DNA from: Zanthoxylum bungeanum
Taxonomy: Eukaryota; Streptophyta; Magnoliopsida; Sapindales; Rutaceae
Assembly: GCA_019454045.1 (NCBI GenBank)
Contig: SKCR01029092.1
Span: forward strand, 124,001-188,000
Reading direction: 5' to 3'
Length of the DNA: 64,000 nucleotides
In this document: piece after piece, positions 11,601-23,137 of the stretch
Position numbering within the stretch: the first letter of the stretch is position 1
Layout: each line of letters opens with the position of its first letter
Made by a program: the position numbers and the translations under genes
The notes under the pieces: generated by a model
Seen by the model: only the letters and a program-made list of their open reading frames with translations
Database searches by the model: none
What the model was told of the DNA's origin: nothing

Positions 11601-11733
11601 TTCATTAGCTAGATTCATGTTATCTAAAATTAAAGCTGTTAAAATACCCTTATTTTAAAAAATAAAATAAAAAACCCCCAAAAAATGCAATATACGTATG
11701 TCATAAAGTACCTTCTTCAATAGATGAGGCCAT
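8639..11733 (-). CDS. Ankyrin-repeat PGG-domain membrane protein, ITN1/At5g02620-like, four exons
   Basis: Exons on the minus strand are 11733-11712, 11274-10765, 10268-9859 and 9469-8639. All three introns have GT-AG ends, and the lengths (22+510+410+831) sum to 591 codons including stop, giving 590 residues. The ATG at 11733 opens a 22-nt exon reading MASSIEE, which splices in phase to the GAERDLEKG frame. A Ser/Pro-rich head (residues ~30-48) is followed by seven to eight ankyrin repeats (~75-345, for example ETALFTAADKGHIEVVKELL and KNALHFAARQGHVDVVKALL). Next is a linker, then the PGG domain (~413-520) with GINNATNSVTVVAVLFATVA and FTVPGG, and four predicted membrane segments (~419-440, 457-480, 499-521, 527-550). 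The tail is basic and serine-rich. Related proteins include Arabidopsis ITN1, a membrane ankyrin protein involved in salt and ABA-linked ROS responses. The function here is inferred from family only. The gene appears intact. Confidence 0.93.
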
Positions 11734-11751
11734 GGTTGATTACGTAAATAA

Positions 11752-11756
<5 letters not shown>

Positions 11757-11788
<32 letters not shown>
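11757..11788. repeat. (AT)n microsatellite just upstream of the ankyrin gene
   Basis: About 16 AT units lie 24 bp upstream of the ATG of the minus-strand ankyrin gene, within its 5' UTR or core promoter. No separate TATA box is clear, so the run itself could serve as the TATA region. Confidence 0.9.
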
Positions 11789-11789
<1 letters not shown>

Positions 11790-13503
11790 GGGATCATTCA
11801 AGAGAGAAAAGAAATGGGAAGCTTTAAGGGAAGTGTTGAGTGATGGAGAGGGAAATAGATGAAGAAAAAATCGAGAGAGGAAAGTGGGAGGAAGGGAGAT
11901 GGAAATGGAAATGGAACATGAAGCGGTTGGCTTGCGCTAGTAAGCAGTTGGGGTGGACATTGGGGTTAGGTTCCATAATTCTCGAAAGAGAATGGAAAAT
12001 TTCGGATATTAAGATTTTATTTTAATAATTTCGAATCGGCATTCAATTTTCGACTAGTCCCAATACATTCAAGACATGTCGAGAGTTGGATATTCGATCG
12101 GGAGTTAAATTCTCATAGTAAAATTGGTTCGCACATCGAGTTTTGTTTTTAAAATAAAATGACAATATTTTATATGTTAATTTTTTTTTAAAAAAAAACA
12201 ACGACTATGAGAATTCCCGATCCCAACTCAAGAATTCACGTATCTAAAAATACTAGATCGGATACACTCAAATTATATCGGATCGGTACAAATCAAATCA
12301 AAATTTAATCCCATGGCATTACTTAGATTTTGATGTGGGAGTGGGACTGCTTGCATTTTTTTGTACTTCAAATCTAAATTAGTCCCAGTTCCTTCCTTCC
12401 TTCTCTACTAAACTCAGTAACCCTTTTTGAACGTGTGGCCATCAACTTTTGATTAAGTATTTCAATTGTGTGATTAACAATCACTGCAAATACCTTTTGC
12501 TTGCTTCTCTACCAAGTTCCAACCACATAGTCAAGAAATCACAATGATAGAAAAAAAAGTGTTTGAAGATTTGAGATATAATTAAAGATTATGAATTTTG
12601 GAGATGGATATTAAATTAAAGGTAATTGGTGAAATCTAAAATGACAATAAAAAACAAAAAAATCAACTTTTGTGTAGCTTAAACTCATCTAATGTCAAAA
12701 CCCGATTAATGGTGTTGTTATGTCGTAAGCAGGTATACCCATGCAGTTAGTTGGATATGAGATTTGGAATGAAAAATTATCATTTTTTATTTCAATCGGA
12801 ATTCAGAATTTTCGTTCTAAATAAAAAAAAATCGAGTTGATATTTGGAATGAATTTTCAACTTGAATCTCATATTGATATTATATTATTTCATTATTAAG
12901 AATGATGGAATTTTAACGTCTATATCCTTTATATAGAAATTATTGTTTACTTGATATATTATCATTAATTAGGTTAATATTCAAAAATTGTGAGAACAAA
13001 ACCCAAAAGTTAAAAATTATATGAGTTATTTATTCACTAATATTATCGTAATAAAATGAACTCCAAAACCTATTATATAAAATAAAAATGTCTTGATCAA
13101 ATGAGTTAACACTTATTCACAAAACAATAAACTTTTATTATTTTGTAATATAATAACCCAATTAGCATATAATAACTCATAGAATATAAAATAATTCAAA
13201 ATCAGCAATTTTGTTTTCCCTTTTTCACGAGTTTAATACTGTTTCTTAATTGCTAGCTCACTCTTCTATCACCTTCAACCAAAAATAATAATTCTGCTAT
13301 CCACCTCAGCTGCATTTACCTTCATAATAATTCTTTATATCAAACTACTTGAATTGATTTTTTATTTTATTTTAATTTGGTATTAGATTTTAGTTGGCAT
13401 ATGTGATCTTAGGATAGTCTAAATAAATTGCAGGATGAAACTCAAATATAAATAAATTTTACTTTTTAAATATATAATATGATTTTTTATATTTATTTAT
13501 TAA
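11789..13503. other. AT-rich intergenic DNA with one imperfect inverted repeat
   Basis: An imperfect inverted repeat pairs GAGTTGG...ATCGGGAGTT...ATTCTCATAGT (about 12075-12120) with ACTATGAGAATTCCCGATCCCAACTC (about 12204-12229), suggesting a decayed foldback element. No gene is supported. The gene space ends here and the retrotransposon cluster begins. Confidence 0.5.
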
Positions 13504-14139
13504 TAGAGTGTAACATCCCCAATTCGGGAGATGTTACCGGCAGGAGATAGATCGTACTAACCCCATAAGCCTCTGATTCTGATAACTATTATTCATTTAC
13601 TAATACTATTTTCTTTAATTAAATATATATATCGTATATATGGGACCGTGACCCAACCTTACAACTTAACATACAAACTTAACTCCAATATCTTTATACA
13701 TAAAGACACGTGTTTTTTTTACAATGACTACATATAACTCAAATACTAGAACAAGACTTTTATTTTACTCTGACTGACTCCAATTGGACTTTCACTATTT
13801 GAATTGGACTGGTGGGCTCTGAACCCAAGTGACTGCATCAGTATCCGTCCTCCCGAGCCCATCCTCTCTGAAAACCTGCAAGAACAGAAAACTGGGAATG
13901 GGGGAGGTTAGATCGCTGTACGATCTAAGTGAGTGGACGAAAAACTGAAAAACTGATATAAAAGCTTTTCGGTTCTAAAACCAAAGTTCCAGAAATATTT
14001 TTATATGTAAACTCTTTTCTGAAAACTTTATCTGAAATCTCTTTTACAAGACTTAGTCTCTCTGATAATTATTTTCTGAAAACTGTCTCTTAAAATCTGA
14101 TTTCTGAAAATTTCTTTTCTAAAAATCTGATGTCTGAAA

Positions 14140-14141
<2 letters not shown>

Positions 14142-14179
<38 letters not shown>
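14142..14179. repeat. 38-bp poly-T run inside LTR X
   Basis: An uninterrupted run of T bases follows several TCTGAAAAT-type direct repeats (13950-14130). It is likely length-variable and prone to sequencing error. Confidence 0.95.
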
Positions 14180-14226
14180 CCTGAAAATCTGATGTCTAAA
14201 TACTGGTCTGTATCTGCAAAACTTGA

Positions 14227-14327
14227 CGTATGAGGGCGTTACGTATCGTCGTCCCCTCATACGCCTATCTGGAGCTAGGAATGCAAAACTGTAACTTTGG
14301 GGCGTTACGTATCGCCGTCCCCCAAAG
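14227..14327. repeat. Hairpins 1 and 2 of a conserved-core hairpin array in LTR X
   Basis: Hairpin 1 has the stem CGTATGAGGG (14227-14236) with CCCTCATACG (14254-14263). Hairpin 2 has the stem CTTTGGGG (14295-14302) with CCCCAAAG (14320-14327). Both enclose nearly the same core, CGTTACGTATCG(T/C)CGT. The stems differ in sequence but each is fully self-complementary. A third copy begins at 14358 and is cut by the element at 14371. Confidence 0.85.
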
Positions 14328-14668
14328 CACGCCACTCATATCCCTGAAACTGGTGGTCTTGGAGTGTTACTGTAGGACACAGAAATCGGCGACGCTATTC
14401 TAGGCTTGCGGCCTAGTTGAGAGTACGGAATAGCTCACGGAGGAACTAAATCGGAGAAATAACATGGAGTCGCCACCCAGTGTGAACTGGGAAAATGATT
14501 TAAGGTCGCACTCGCCCTTCGCAAGGGAAGACCTCAAACTGTTGGATTCGGAATGGTCCCTTTCTTATGCCACTTGTAATGAAAGGATTTGTGCAATAAT
14601 CTAACCGAGTCTACGCAAGCTACATTCTCAAGAGTGCCATATGTCTAAGTTTACGTACATGAAAATAA

Positions 14669-17464
14669 TGTTGGGGTCAAATCAGAGTGGCGCAGCGGAA
14701 GGAGCGTGATTCGGGCGAAATCGTAGTTTAAAATTTTTAAACTTACGAATAAATTATTCAATATCAAATATTAATAATTCATTCATATTTCACCTAAACA
14801 TATTTATTCGATATCATATAACGACATAAATAATATAGAAACATCGCGAAAATTTTACGAAAAAGTTTTTCCGCAAAATAGCATAAAACGCGTTTCCGGC
14901 CGAACCGACCGACAATGCTCATGGGGACTGCCCAGGTCAGCCCCTAAAACATTTGGACAGTACGTAGGCTGCCTGAACAGTGACCAGTTCACTGTTTGGG
15001 CTGCCGTTACCCGGTAACTCCGTTTTTCACCGTTTTCGCGTATTTTCACTCCGAAATAATTTCCGATAAATATTTTTCTTGGGCAATTAAAATAAACTAA
15101 TTTATTCTAATTACTCAATATTTAAAAACTAAATTTTTATCAGAAAAATCAGATTTATCATTAATTGCAATAAGACCCCCAAAGTTTTGCAATTTAATCA
15201 TTTTAGTTTTTAAATATGTCAATTACATATTTAATTGATTCTAAATCAATCCAAAAATAATTTTTTTAATTTTGCAACAAAACCAGAAACTTTTTCAGAT
15301 TTTCGCAAACTTCCCAGTAATTTTCCAGAATTACAAAAACAGCCCAGAACTTTTATTAATTGTAATTTGGCCCGAATTTGTTCAAAACACATCAAGATTA
15401 AATCCAATTAATCCCAAATTTGACATACATCAAATTATAACATATATATGAAAAGCCCCAAAATTTGAGTGGGTTAAGAACCCTAATTTCATAAAATACT
15501 CAAATTGGGCAATTTACATTAAATTGATAAAATTCAATACTTTAATCTTTCAATTACCACACCAATCAAGTCTCACCATCATGAAATTAATCAAGAACAA
15601 TTCTAGGTTAATTATGAATGGCTAATCAACTATAGAATGACAACTTTAATTTTCTAATTAATTAAATAAGCTTAATTACTCCTAATTAGCTTATTAATTA
15701 ATCATACATGCTAAACACCTTCCAACAAGTTTCAAACCAATTTAATTACATATTTAAAGAGTAGAGAAAATTCTAAGCAATACATGTTAAGGCTTAGAAA
15801 CATGAAAACAATTTTCTAGTTGAAGAAAGTTGGAAAATACTTACAAAAATCCAATTTTCTTTAAGCTTTTTTTTTTCTTTATTCTTCAAGTTTCTCTCAA
15901 ACTTTCCTTTGTAATTTATTTGGTAACTTGTTGTTGTTGTTTAAAATGAAACAAAAATCTTTATATACTTTCAACATTTGGGCGTGAATGTCATGAAAAG
16001 TAAATTCAAGATTTTTCAATTTCATTTCAATTTCCATTTGATAAGTTACTTGTTTAAAATGATCACCATCACCTTTACAAGTGTTACCAATAAAAACATG
16101 CCATTTCCAAGCATTAAAAATACAAATCATGACTTAATATATTTGTTACTTTAATTATTTTAATCATATAACATTTATATAATTAAATAATTAAATACAA
16201 ATATCTTAAACATATGTATTATATTTATATTAAATAATTAAAATACATATATCAATCATATATGTTAAATATCACAATTTGATATTTAATTAATGTGTAT
16301 TTAATAAAATCAAGAATTAAATACAAATACACATTAATTTCAAAAATGACGATTAGGTCCATATCGCATGTATTTTTCTTTTAACCGTTAAATGAGTTAT
16401 AAATAATCAGTATTATTTATAACAGTTGCCCTAGTGCTCTACGAGTATATTTCATTAGTGAGACTCTCTAGATTCAGGCATATCCGTCACAAAATCTAAT
16501 TTCGTGTCCATAATTCACCCACCCGTAAATTATGACGACCACAGATAAACTCGCTGAATCATACAGGTCGAGGTCACTACATACGTATAATCCCTCCGTC
16601 ACAGGTATCCTGATTATTCCAGAGATATAGATGAAAACATCAAATCTCTATAAGAATAATCTCGTCGACGTATCAATTAGCAATCTCTAAATAACATTCG
16701 GAACTCACTTCCGAAATATACTATGGCCATAGATTTAACAAATTGCTAATCACATTTGGACTACCTATGCTCTGTACACAGAACTGACGGATCCTTTCTT
16801 GATACTCACAGGATATCATGAGCATGAGTCCACACCCAACGAACAGGCGGAGGTCTGATCTAAATAGATCGGTGACGTGACTGCCATCTAAGTGTGGATG
16901 ATAAATCATATATCCACAGTGGTATCTCAAGTCAAAGAATCACTATGCTACTCAACCCGAGAAGATTCCTATTGACGTTGGTGTACCATATATTAGGAAA
17001 TCCTTGGTGAGTCGTTCAGTGTTTATCAAATAAACACCTACACGTCTATACGAGTCTCCCAAGACTCATGATTCATTGGGATAAACCATCGGACCAAGTC
17101 CGATATACGACATGTACTGGTCTCAACGAATTTTACTAACCGACCCGTGTCAGTAAATCTTGACCATGAACTTAATTTAAGGATATACAACTTATAGTGA
17201 CACTTCCCAATGTCAATTATAAGCTATGTTGTAACTGTGCACTACATTGTAAATCATGGGGTATTTGTCTAATATATATACATATCACTAAACCAAATTT
17301 AGTTTCAATCTAATCGATCTAATCGAAATTAGATCGAATACATATATAAAAGACAAGAGGTGCTACCATTTAAATTAGTAATATTATGGAAAAAGGTATT
17401 GCTTGTATTCATGAATCAGACATAAATACGATCCAGATTGGCGCTCAGAGCACTAACCCTAAAA
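14669..17464 (-). mobile_element. Solo LTR (Copia-like) nested in the left LTR of the Gag-only element
   Basis: The intact right LTR reads GTACATGAAAATAAAACC at the matching place, so the insertion can be delimited. AATAA is duplicated at 14664-14668 and 17465-17469. The ends are TGTTGGGGT and ACCCTAAAA; the right end matches the inverted left end at 7 of 9 positions, so its terminal CA has decayed. The left end carries the Copia-type LTR end motif GCGCAGCGGAAG, which suggests minus orientation. There is no coding sequence. The open frames at 14855-15049, 15897-16130 and 16721-16930 are accidental. Confidence 0.65.
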
Positions 17465-18329
17465 AATAAAACCTATATCTAAGTTTGCATGCATAAAAGT
17501 AAGTCATCATAGCGGCAAACACACAATAATCTCATGAACATATTGAATTATTAAAGCGAAAAATAAACATAAACATAAATTAAATTCCTAATGCGAAAGA
17601 GATAACTAATCATGCTTGGAAATAACCAACTAAATCATGCATAAAAAATAAATAACATACTAAACGACTAAATCACGCATAGAAAAATAAATAACATACG
17701 AAACGACTAAATCATGCATAAACAAAAGATTGGATGAAACGAAATATGTGTGTCTCTCAAGTGGTACGTGGAGTTGTTTCCCAAGTAAAAACCGCACTAC
17801 CGTCCATTCAGATTCGGCTACGAAATTTACGTCTGAGTTTCCATCCGATATACCACAAGAGATAACACATATTTCATTCATCCATGGCCATAGCATACAT
17901 TAACCAACAATACTCATGCGAAGAAATATTAACAAATAATAGAAAATAAGCGAAGATAAATAGAAAAGGGTGCCCTCAGGTCTAACCTTTTAAATCGTCT
18001 ATTGGAAGTACGCTATGCGGTTGTCGGAAGGGTTAATGCTCCGTAACTTTTCCGATTAACTGGTTCGTTGTCTTCCTTCGCTGTTTCGCTGTTTTGTCTC
18101 GATTTCTTCACTATTTTGGAATGACTTTGCTGCTGTTTTCTCTGGACTGTTTTGGGGTTATTAGCTCACAGTTTTGGGTGTGATTTAAGGACTATTTTGG
18201 GTTATTTTTGGGACTATTTTCAGGGCTGGTTATTCGGTCATGGGGGCTGTTTTGGGACTGATTTTAGGGTCTTTATTTCGGCAGTTGGCTATGGGTGTTT
18301 AGCGTGCAATACTTGAATAAAAAGAGTGA

Positions 18330-18560
18330 GATGAGGACGTGAGTATTAGTGAGGGTAGTGCGTGACCTGTGTGTGAATCGGTGAGGGCTGTGATGAGTGG
18401 ACTGTGGGTGCGTGAGGGTTGTGTGTTGAGTGAGTGTGTGCGTGAGGCTGTGTTCAGTGAGTGTGTGCGTGAGGCTGTGATGAGTGAGTGTGCGCATGAG
18501 GGTTGTGATGAGTGAGTGTGTGCGTGAGGGTTGCGTGTGAGAGTGATGGAGGCGTGAAGG
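18330..18560. repeat. G/T-rich tandem repeats in the left LTR of the Gag-only element
   Basis: Variants of TGAGTGAGTGTGTGCGTGAGG (unit about 25-30 bp) are repeated several times. The same array is present at 24330-24540 in the partner LTR, with unit-level differences. It gives one strand a strong G/T bias. Confidence 0.85.
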
Positions 18561-19690
18561 GGCTGATGTGTGTTTTACGTGAGGGTTTGCTGCATGGTCA
18601 GTGGGCTGTTTAGGGTTTTTTAGTGAGTTGGCTGAGTATGGTGTTGCGTGAAGGGGCTGAGGTGTGTTTGTTGTCGGTCTGGTGGCTGATGAGGATTATT
18701 GTGGTTCGTGGGGCAGTTTGTATGTGTTTTGTGAGAGATTAGGGTTTGTTATGGTGCGGTTCAGGTGCGCAGGTTTATTGCCGAGAGGAGAGAGGTGAGA
18801 GGGGAAGGAGAACCATGGCTTAGGGTTTTGATTTTTGTGTGTTGTGTCGTGAGAGTCTAAGTGAGATTAAGGAAGAGAGGCGTGAGGGAGAAGGGAATGC
18901 TAGAGGGTTTCTAAGGTTGGGTTTATGCTTTTTTTTATAGGCAAAGGTTGAGGTTTACCTTATACGGGTAGGAAAACTAAGATTATGTTATTATGGGGGA
19001 ATATTTAATTTGTGTGTCATAAGGAAAAGATCTCCTTAATTAGGAAGGGGATTATTTTAGTTTAGGAAAGAGATTTAATTTAATTAGGAATGTGATTTAT
19101 GGGATTTGATTTGGTTTGATTTCAACATGTGTTTAATGTGTGAATTTATTATTTTGGATGTGTTTTAATGGGTTTGGGCGTGAATGTGGTCCCTTGGGCG
19201 TGTGGTTGGTGTTTTGGTGGGCTTGATGTGGATTGCGGGGGTTTTGGGCCAATGATGTGTGGCTTGCGGGGATTTTGGGTCAAGGATAAGTTTTAAAACA
19301 GAGGTCCAACGAACGAACCTACAGCTAAGCAAACGAATTAAGTCCAACAAGACATTGATTTCTGAATTTCCCTTCCGACGTCCGTTTCCCGCGACTTCCG
19401 TGACTTAAATAGGTAGGGCCTCCATATGAGACTCATCATCGGGACTTATATGCAAAAATGCAGTGCCTACAGTCGCCCCCACTTTGATGGGACTTGTGCA
19501 GTGTGTGACAGTGACAATCCTATCAAAGTTATGCAATGCATTTTTACTTACCTGGCTCGCCAGCTGCCACCTGACTTGCCTGCTGCTTCGAACTGAGTTG
19601 ATGATGTGGTGAGGTGCTGCGACCCTTGAGGTTCATCCCTGCAAGATGTTGCGATCTCTAGGAATCACTACCGAACTGAACTGATGAGAG

Positions 19691-19860
19691 GTGGTCCATT
19701 TTCGAACTGTGCTCCATTTTTGGAGCTTCATTTTCGGCATGCTAAACCTCATTTTGAGGCGTCGCTGATGTGATGGTTGTCTATTTTTGAACTGTGCTCC
19801 ATTTTTGGTGCGCCATTTTCGGCATGCTAAACCTCATTTTGAGGCATCGCTGATGTGATG
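19691..19860. repeat. 85-bp tandem repeat, two copies
   Basis: Units begin at 19691 and 19776, and a third start at 19861 runs into the 33-bp array. Each contains CATTTTCGGCATGCTAAACC and CTCATTTTGAGGC. It lies about 220 bp inside the polypurine tract of the Gag-only element, in its 3' untranslated zone. Confidence 0.88.
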
Positions 19861-20155
19861 GTGGTCCATTTTTGAACCATTACTTGATGAGAGGTGGCTC
19901 ATTTTTGAACCGTTACTGGATGAGAGGTGGCTCATTTTTGACCCGTTACTGGATGAGAGTTGGCTCATTTTTGAACCGTTACTTGGTGAGAGTTGGCTCA
20001 TTTTTGAACCGTTACTTGGTGAGAGGTGGCTCATTTTTGAACCGTTACTTGATGAGAGATGGATCATTTTTGAACCGTTACTTGATGAGAGGTGGCTCAT
20101 TTTTGAACCATTACTTGATGAGAGATGGCTCATTTTTGAACCGAGCTGCATGAGA
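19861..20155. repeat. 33-bp tandem array, about nine units
   Basis: The unit is of the form GGTGGCTCATTTTTGAACCG TTACTTGATGAGA (33 bp). About eight full copies and a diverged last copy follow each other without spacers. Because 33 is divisible by three and no stop codon occurs, both strands read open as 11-residue repeats (GSKMSHLSSSN on minus). This is best seen as a retrotransposon 3' UTR array, not a gene. Confidence 0.92.
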
Positions 20156-20867
20156 AAGGTGGACTGGTCGCCCCTAGTCTCGGTTCATCTTTCTATCATT
20201 TGCTGCTTTTTCATTTTCTTCAACACCTGCGAATACAAACAAAACACCAAAAGAATGCAAGTACGTCACGTGTATGCATGCATGCATGGATGGGTTTCCT
20301 ATTCCGTTGGGTTAGGTCTTCGTTGTGCTCTCTGGCGCCCTTCGCCCACTAACATCTTTGGTCGCCCCTGGGCATGCTTACAGTTTCCTTTTGTCAGTTC
20401 TCTGTGGTGATTGCTCAGTCTTCTTTTATCTCATGGCTCGAGTTCTCGGTATATCCCTTATTTGCGAGGTGGTAGACTGGTCGCCCCCAGACTTGGCTCA
20501 GCTTTCTGCTCTTTGCTACTTACATTAGGTCAAAATAGATCATGTGATGTGACGTTTCCATACCAACATATTGTACTGCCTCTTACGAAATAGTCCCAAT
20601 AGTCATACATATCATTGCCCTCAAAGGATGCCCAGTGTTGAAACCAGAGAGACTTCAAAGTACTCGAGGCAACTTAAATCCGAGCATTTGAATAAATGAT
20701 CTGAACCAGACTCAAAGTGTGTGTGTGCCAAGGCTCTTTCGCAACTTAATCCTTAAGTAAGCCAACTCGATGATTTTGTCTTGGAGAATTGGATCAGTGG
20801 GTCTAATCAACCGAGATATCTTGATCATACTCTGTGATTACTTCCTCGTACTCAACATGATATGGTT

Positions 20868-20985
20868 TTCTTCTTTTTTCCTTTTGTCTCTTTCTTTCTT
20901 TTCTTTTCTTTTCATTTTGAACTTTCTTTTTTTCTTTTTCTTTTTCTTTTCTCTTTTCTTTCTTTCTCTTTTTTTCGACACACCT
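20868..20985. repeat. Polypyrimidine tract
   Basis: About 115 bases are almost entirely C and T on the plus strand, so they read as polypurine in the element's own (minus) direction. It lies between gag and the 33-bp array. Open frames through it are low complexity and not genes. Confidence 0.85.
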
Positions 20986-21426
20986 ACCCTTTAAGGTAGC
21001 ATTTCTCCTCATGGTGGTCCTAATACTCGCCCATGGGTAGCTTCACGCTTATCGGTTATAGGTGGTCTATTTTTTCCTTTTCTTTTCAAAGACTTTTTCT
21101 TCGTTTCCAACCATATCATATATCATAACATAAGTAAATCAGGATGGACATATAGGCAAATGGTCATTCACCAATCCGTCATCTCTTCAACTAGTCATCT
21201 CACCGACTACTCAGGCTTCCACTGCTAAGATCCTTTAATTAAGTGCTCGCGAGTCTAGTCAAGATCAACTACTCAAAATATCAGATGAAAGTACATCTCG
21301 CACTTATCGTTTCTAAGGTTTCACCCTGAAGCAAACAATTTCATCATCGGACTCATGCTTAACTATTGAGGAAAAGACTCGAACAAGTAGGCAGAATCAA
21401 TGTCTTTATTATTAATAAATGTGGGA

Positions 21427-22176
21427 TCACAATTGAATAAGATCAGGAAAACAAACATCTCCATAATTTGCAACTTCGTCTTCCCCCGTCTTCTTGCTTT
21501 CTTCGAACATCAGATTCTCCAACTGCAGTAGTTCTTTTTCCCATTTACTTCCCCTTTTTGCCACCTCCTTCTTGTCACTGTCCGAGAAGTTTTCCCAATA
21601 ATCCTCCATCTGCTCTATTTCATCTTCACTACTGTTGCCCCGTATCCCCATGCGAGAAGTTTGGTGGTTGTGAGTTTGGAGGACAAGGTTGTCGGGTAGG
21701 CCGGAGTTGATCATGTAGGTGGGTGGTGGGTTTCTGTGTGTGTTGGGTTGTTTTTTTTTCGGGTCGGGTATTTTATGGACATCAATGAGGTCTTGGATTT
21801 CATGCCTAAAGTGGGTGCATTTGTCAGTGTCATGGCCTTTTTGCTGGTGGAAGTAACAATATAGGTTTAAGTCAAGGTAGCGGGGTACAAGGTTTGGAAG
21901 TGGTTTAGGTTCTAAGGGGTTTAGGAGTCCTTGCCTTTTCAGCTCTTCAAACACCTCCGACAAAGGTCTACCAAAATTGGCGAATCGTCTGTTTATGATA
22001 GGGGTGACCTCAGAAGGAGTGAGCTTGGTCCTTGAAGGTTCCCCAATGGTATTTCTATTCTGGTTGCCAAACTTCCTATTATCGGCCATACGGGGTACGG
22101 TCAAACTGGCCACAGCATTGGTCAAAACTTGCAACTGCTCAGTAATCTTAGTGAGACTGGTTTCCAGTTGATCCAT
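21427..22176 (-). CDS. Partial Gag polyprotein of the Gag-only Gypsy element
   Basis: The 249 residues match the C-terminal part of Ogre/Tat-lineage Gag. Seen are the N-terminal heptad-like MDQLETSLTKITEQLQVL segment, the RPLSEVFEELKRQGLLNPLE block (about 70-90), the Cys/His segment YCYFHQQKGHDTDKC (about 105-120) followed by FRHEIQDLID, and an acidic tail (EDEIEQMEDYWENFSDSD). In this lineage the Cys/His segment replaces the usual CCHC knuckle and is thought to bind RNA. The main retrotransposon-Gag domain expected further N-terminal is absent. The frame stays open about 70 bases upstream of the ATG to a TAG, so the N-terminus may be a decayed remnant. No pol follows. The product, if made, would package RNA only with a partner element. 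Confidence 0.8.
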   Translation of the reverse strand: MDQLETSLTKITEQLQVLTNAVASLTVPRMADNRKFGNQNRNTIGEPSRTKLTPSEVTPIINRRFANFGRPLSEVFEELKRQGLLNPLEPKPLPNLVPRYLDLNLYCYFHQQKGHDTDKCTHFRHEIQDLIDVHKIPDPKKKQPNTHRNPPPTYMINSGLPDNLVLQTHNHQTSRMGIRGNSSEDEIEQMEDYWENFSDSDKKEVAKRGSKWEKELLQLENLMFEESKKTGEDEVANYGDVCFPDLIQL

Positions 22177-23119
22177 ACGAGATCTCTCGTTAACTGATGA
22201 ACTGATGTTGGCTAGTGGTCTTTTGGTGAGTCTGCCCTCTTCCCTAACCTAACGGGTATCTATGATGTCTTTTAAAACTACAAGTTAACATGTATGCGTG
22301 CAATGCATGGAATGTATAAGTCAGCCCATTACCATATTAGAGCATTCAATCATACTATTGCGAGGTGCAAACTTGTCCCAGTTGAAAAGGCCCAACAAGT
22401 TTACACTTTTGCGATAACATGACTAAATAACTTCAAATGATACAGGGCCTAAACATAAAGTGGCCCATCGGTATTTTAGAGGCTTTTGGCCCAATTGTCA
22501 TAAAGCACGGACTCATCCCAATTTAAATGGCCCAACCAGCCCATATCTCATGACAAAAAATCCAACTGAATCCAAATGACGATGGTCCTAAACGCAAGCA
22601 TAAAGGAATAGTTTCTATTGGTCATATGACTACAGTTCATATGCGGGTTTATAGGGGTATAGGCAAAGGCTCTCATCGACGAAGGGTTGCCCACAACTAG
22701 GTCTCCCCACTCAAGGGTCCGAGCGACCAAGTGAGCGCACATTTTTTATACACTAAGGTACGTGCCAACGAGTTATGGTGCGTGACTGACTGTCAAATGG
22801 ATTTCCCGTTGTAGATTCCCCAGAGGGAGGGTGAAGCGAACTCTCTTAAATACCCAAGCCTCTTAGGCTCTTATCGCTTGGTGACAGGAATAAACAACGA
22901 GTCCTCCAAATTAGTCCATCACAGTAAGCTACGAGTACATGATTATCTAGGTGCCTTCACAGCTTTTCCTTATATAAAGGTAGTGAATGAAGAAAGACAC
23001 CAAACCATTACCTAGACTTAATAATGCCTTCGATTAAACCTTTCAACCCACTATAGACACGGTTAACTAAAACACAAATCACAATCATTACAAGATATTA
23101 TTTCGGGGCCGATTCTCTA

Positions 23120-23137
23120 TCCCCAGTGGAGTCGCCA
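23120..23137 (-). other. Primer-binding site of the Gag-only element
   Basis: On the minus strand this reads TGGCGACTCCACTGGGGA, three bases inside the right LTR. It fits the tRNA-Arg-type site known from Ogre elements and fixes the element's orientation as minus. Confidence 0.85.

Noticed and set aside
14681..14701. Possible initiator-Met tRNA gene.
   Set aside because: Only the first 21 bases match; the anticodon arm, T arm and 3' acceptor strand are absent.
18273..18497. Thr/His/Leu-rich frame (SLTHTLT repeats), also at 24280-24480.
   Set aside because: It is a translation of the G/T-rich minisatellite inside LTRs, not a gene.
19861..20155. CRISPR-like array of 33-bp repeats, or a protein with 11-residue repeats.
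   Set aside because: Units are contiguous with no spacers, the genome is plant, and the array lies in a retrotransposon 3' zone. Both strands are open by unit length only.
20770..21012. Open frames on both strands through the polypyrimidine tract.
   Set aside because: They are low-complexity translations of CT/GA repeats with no family match.
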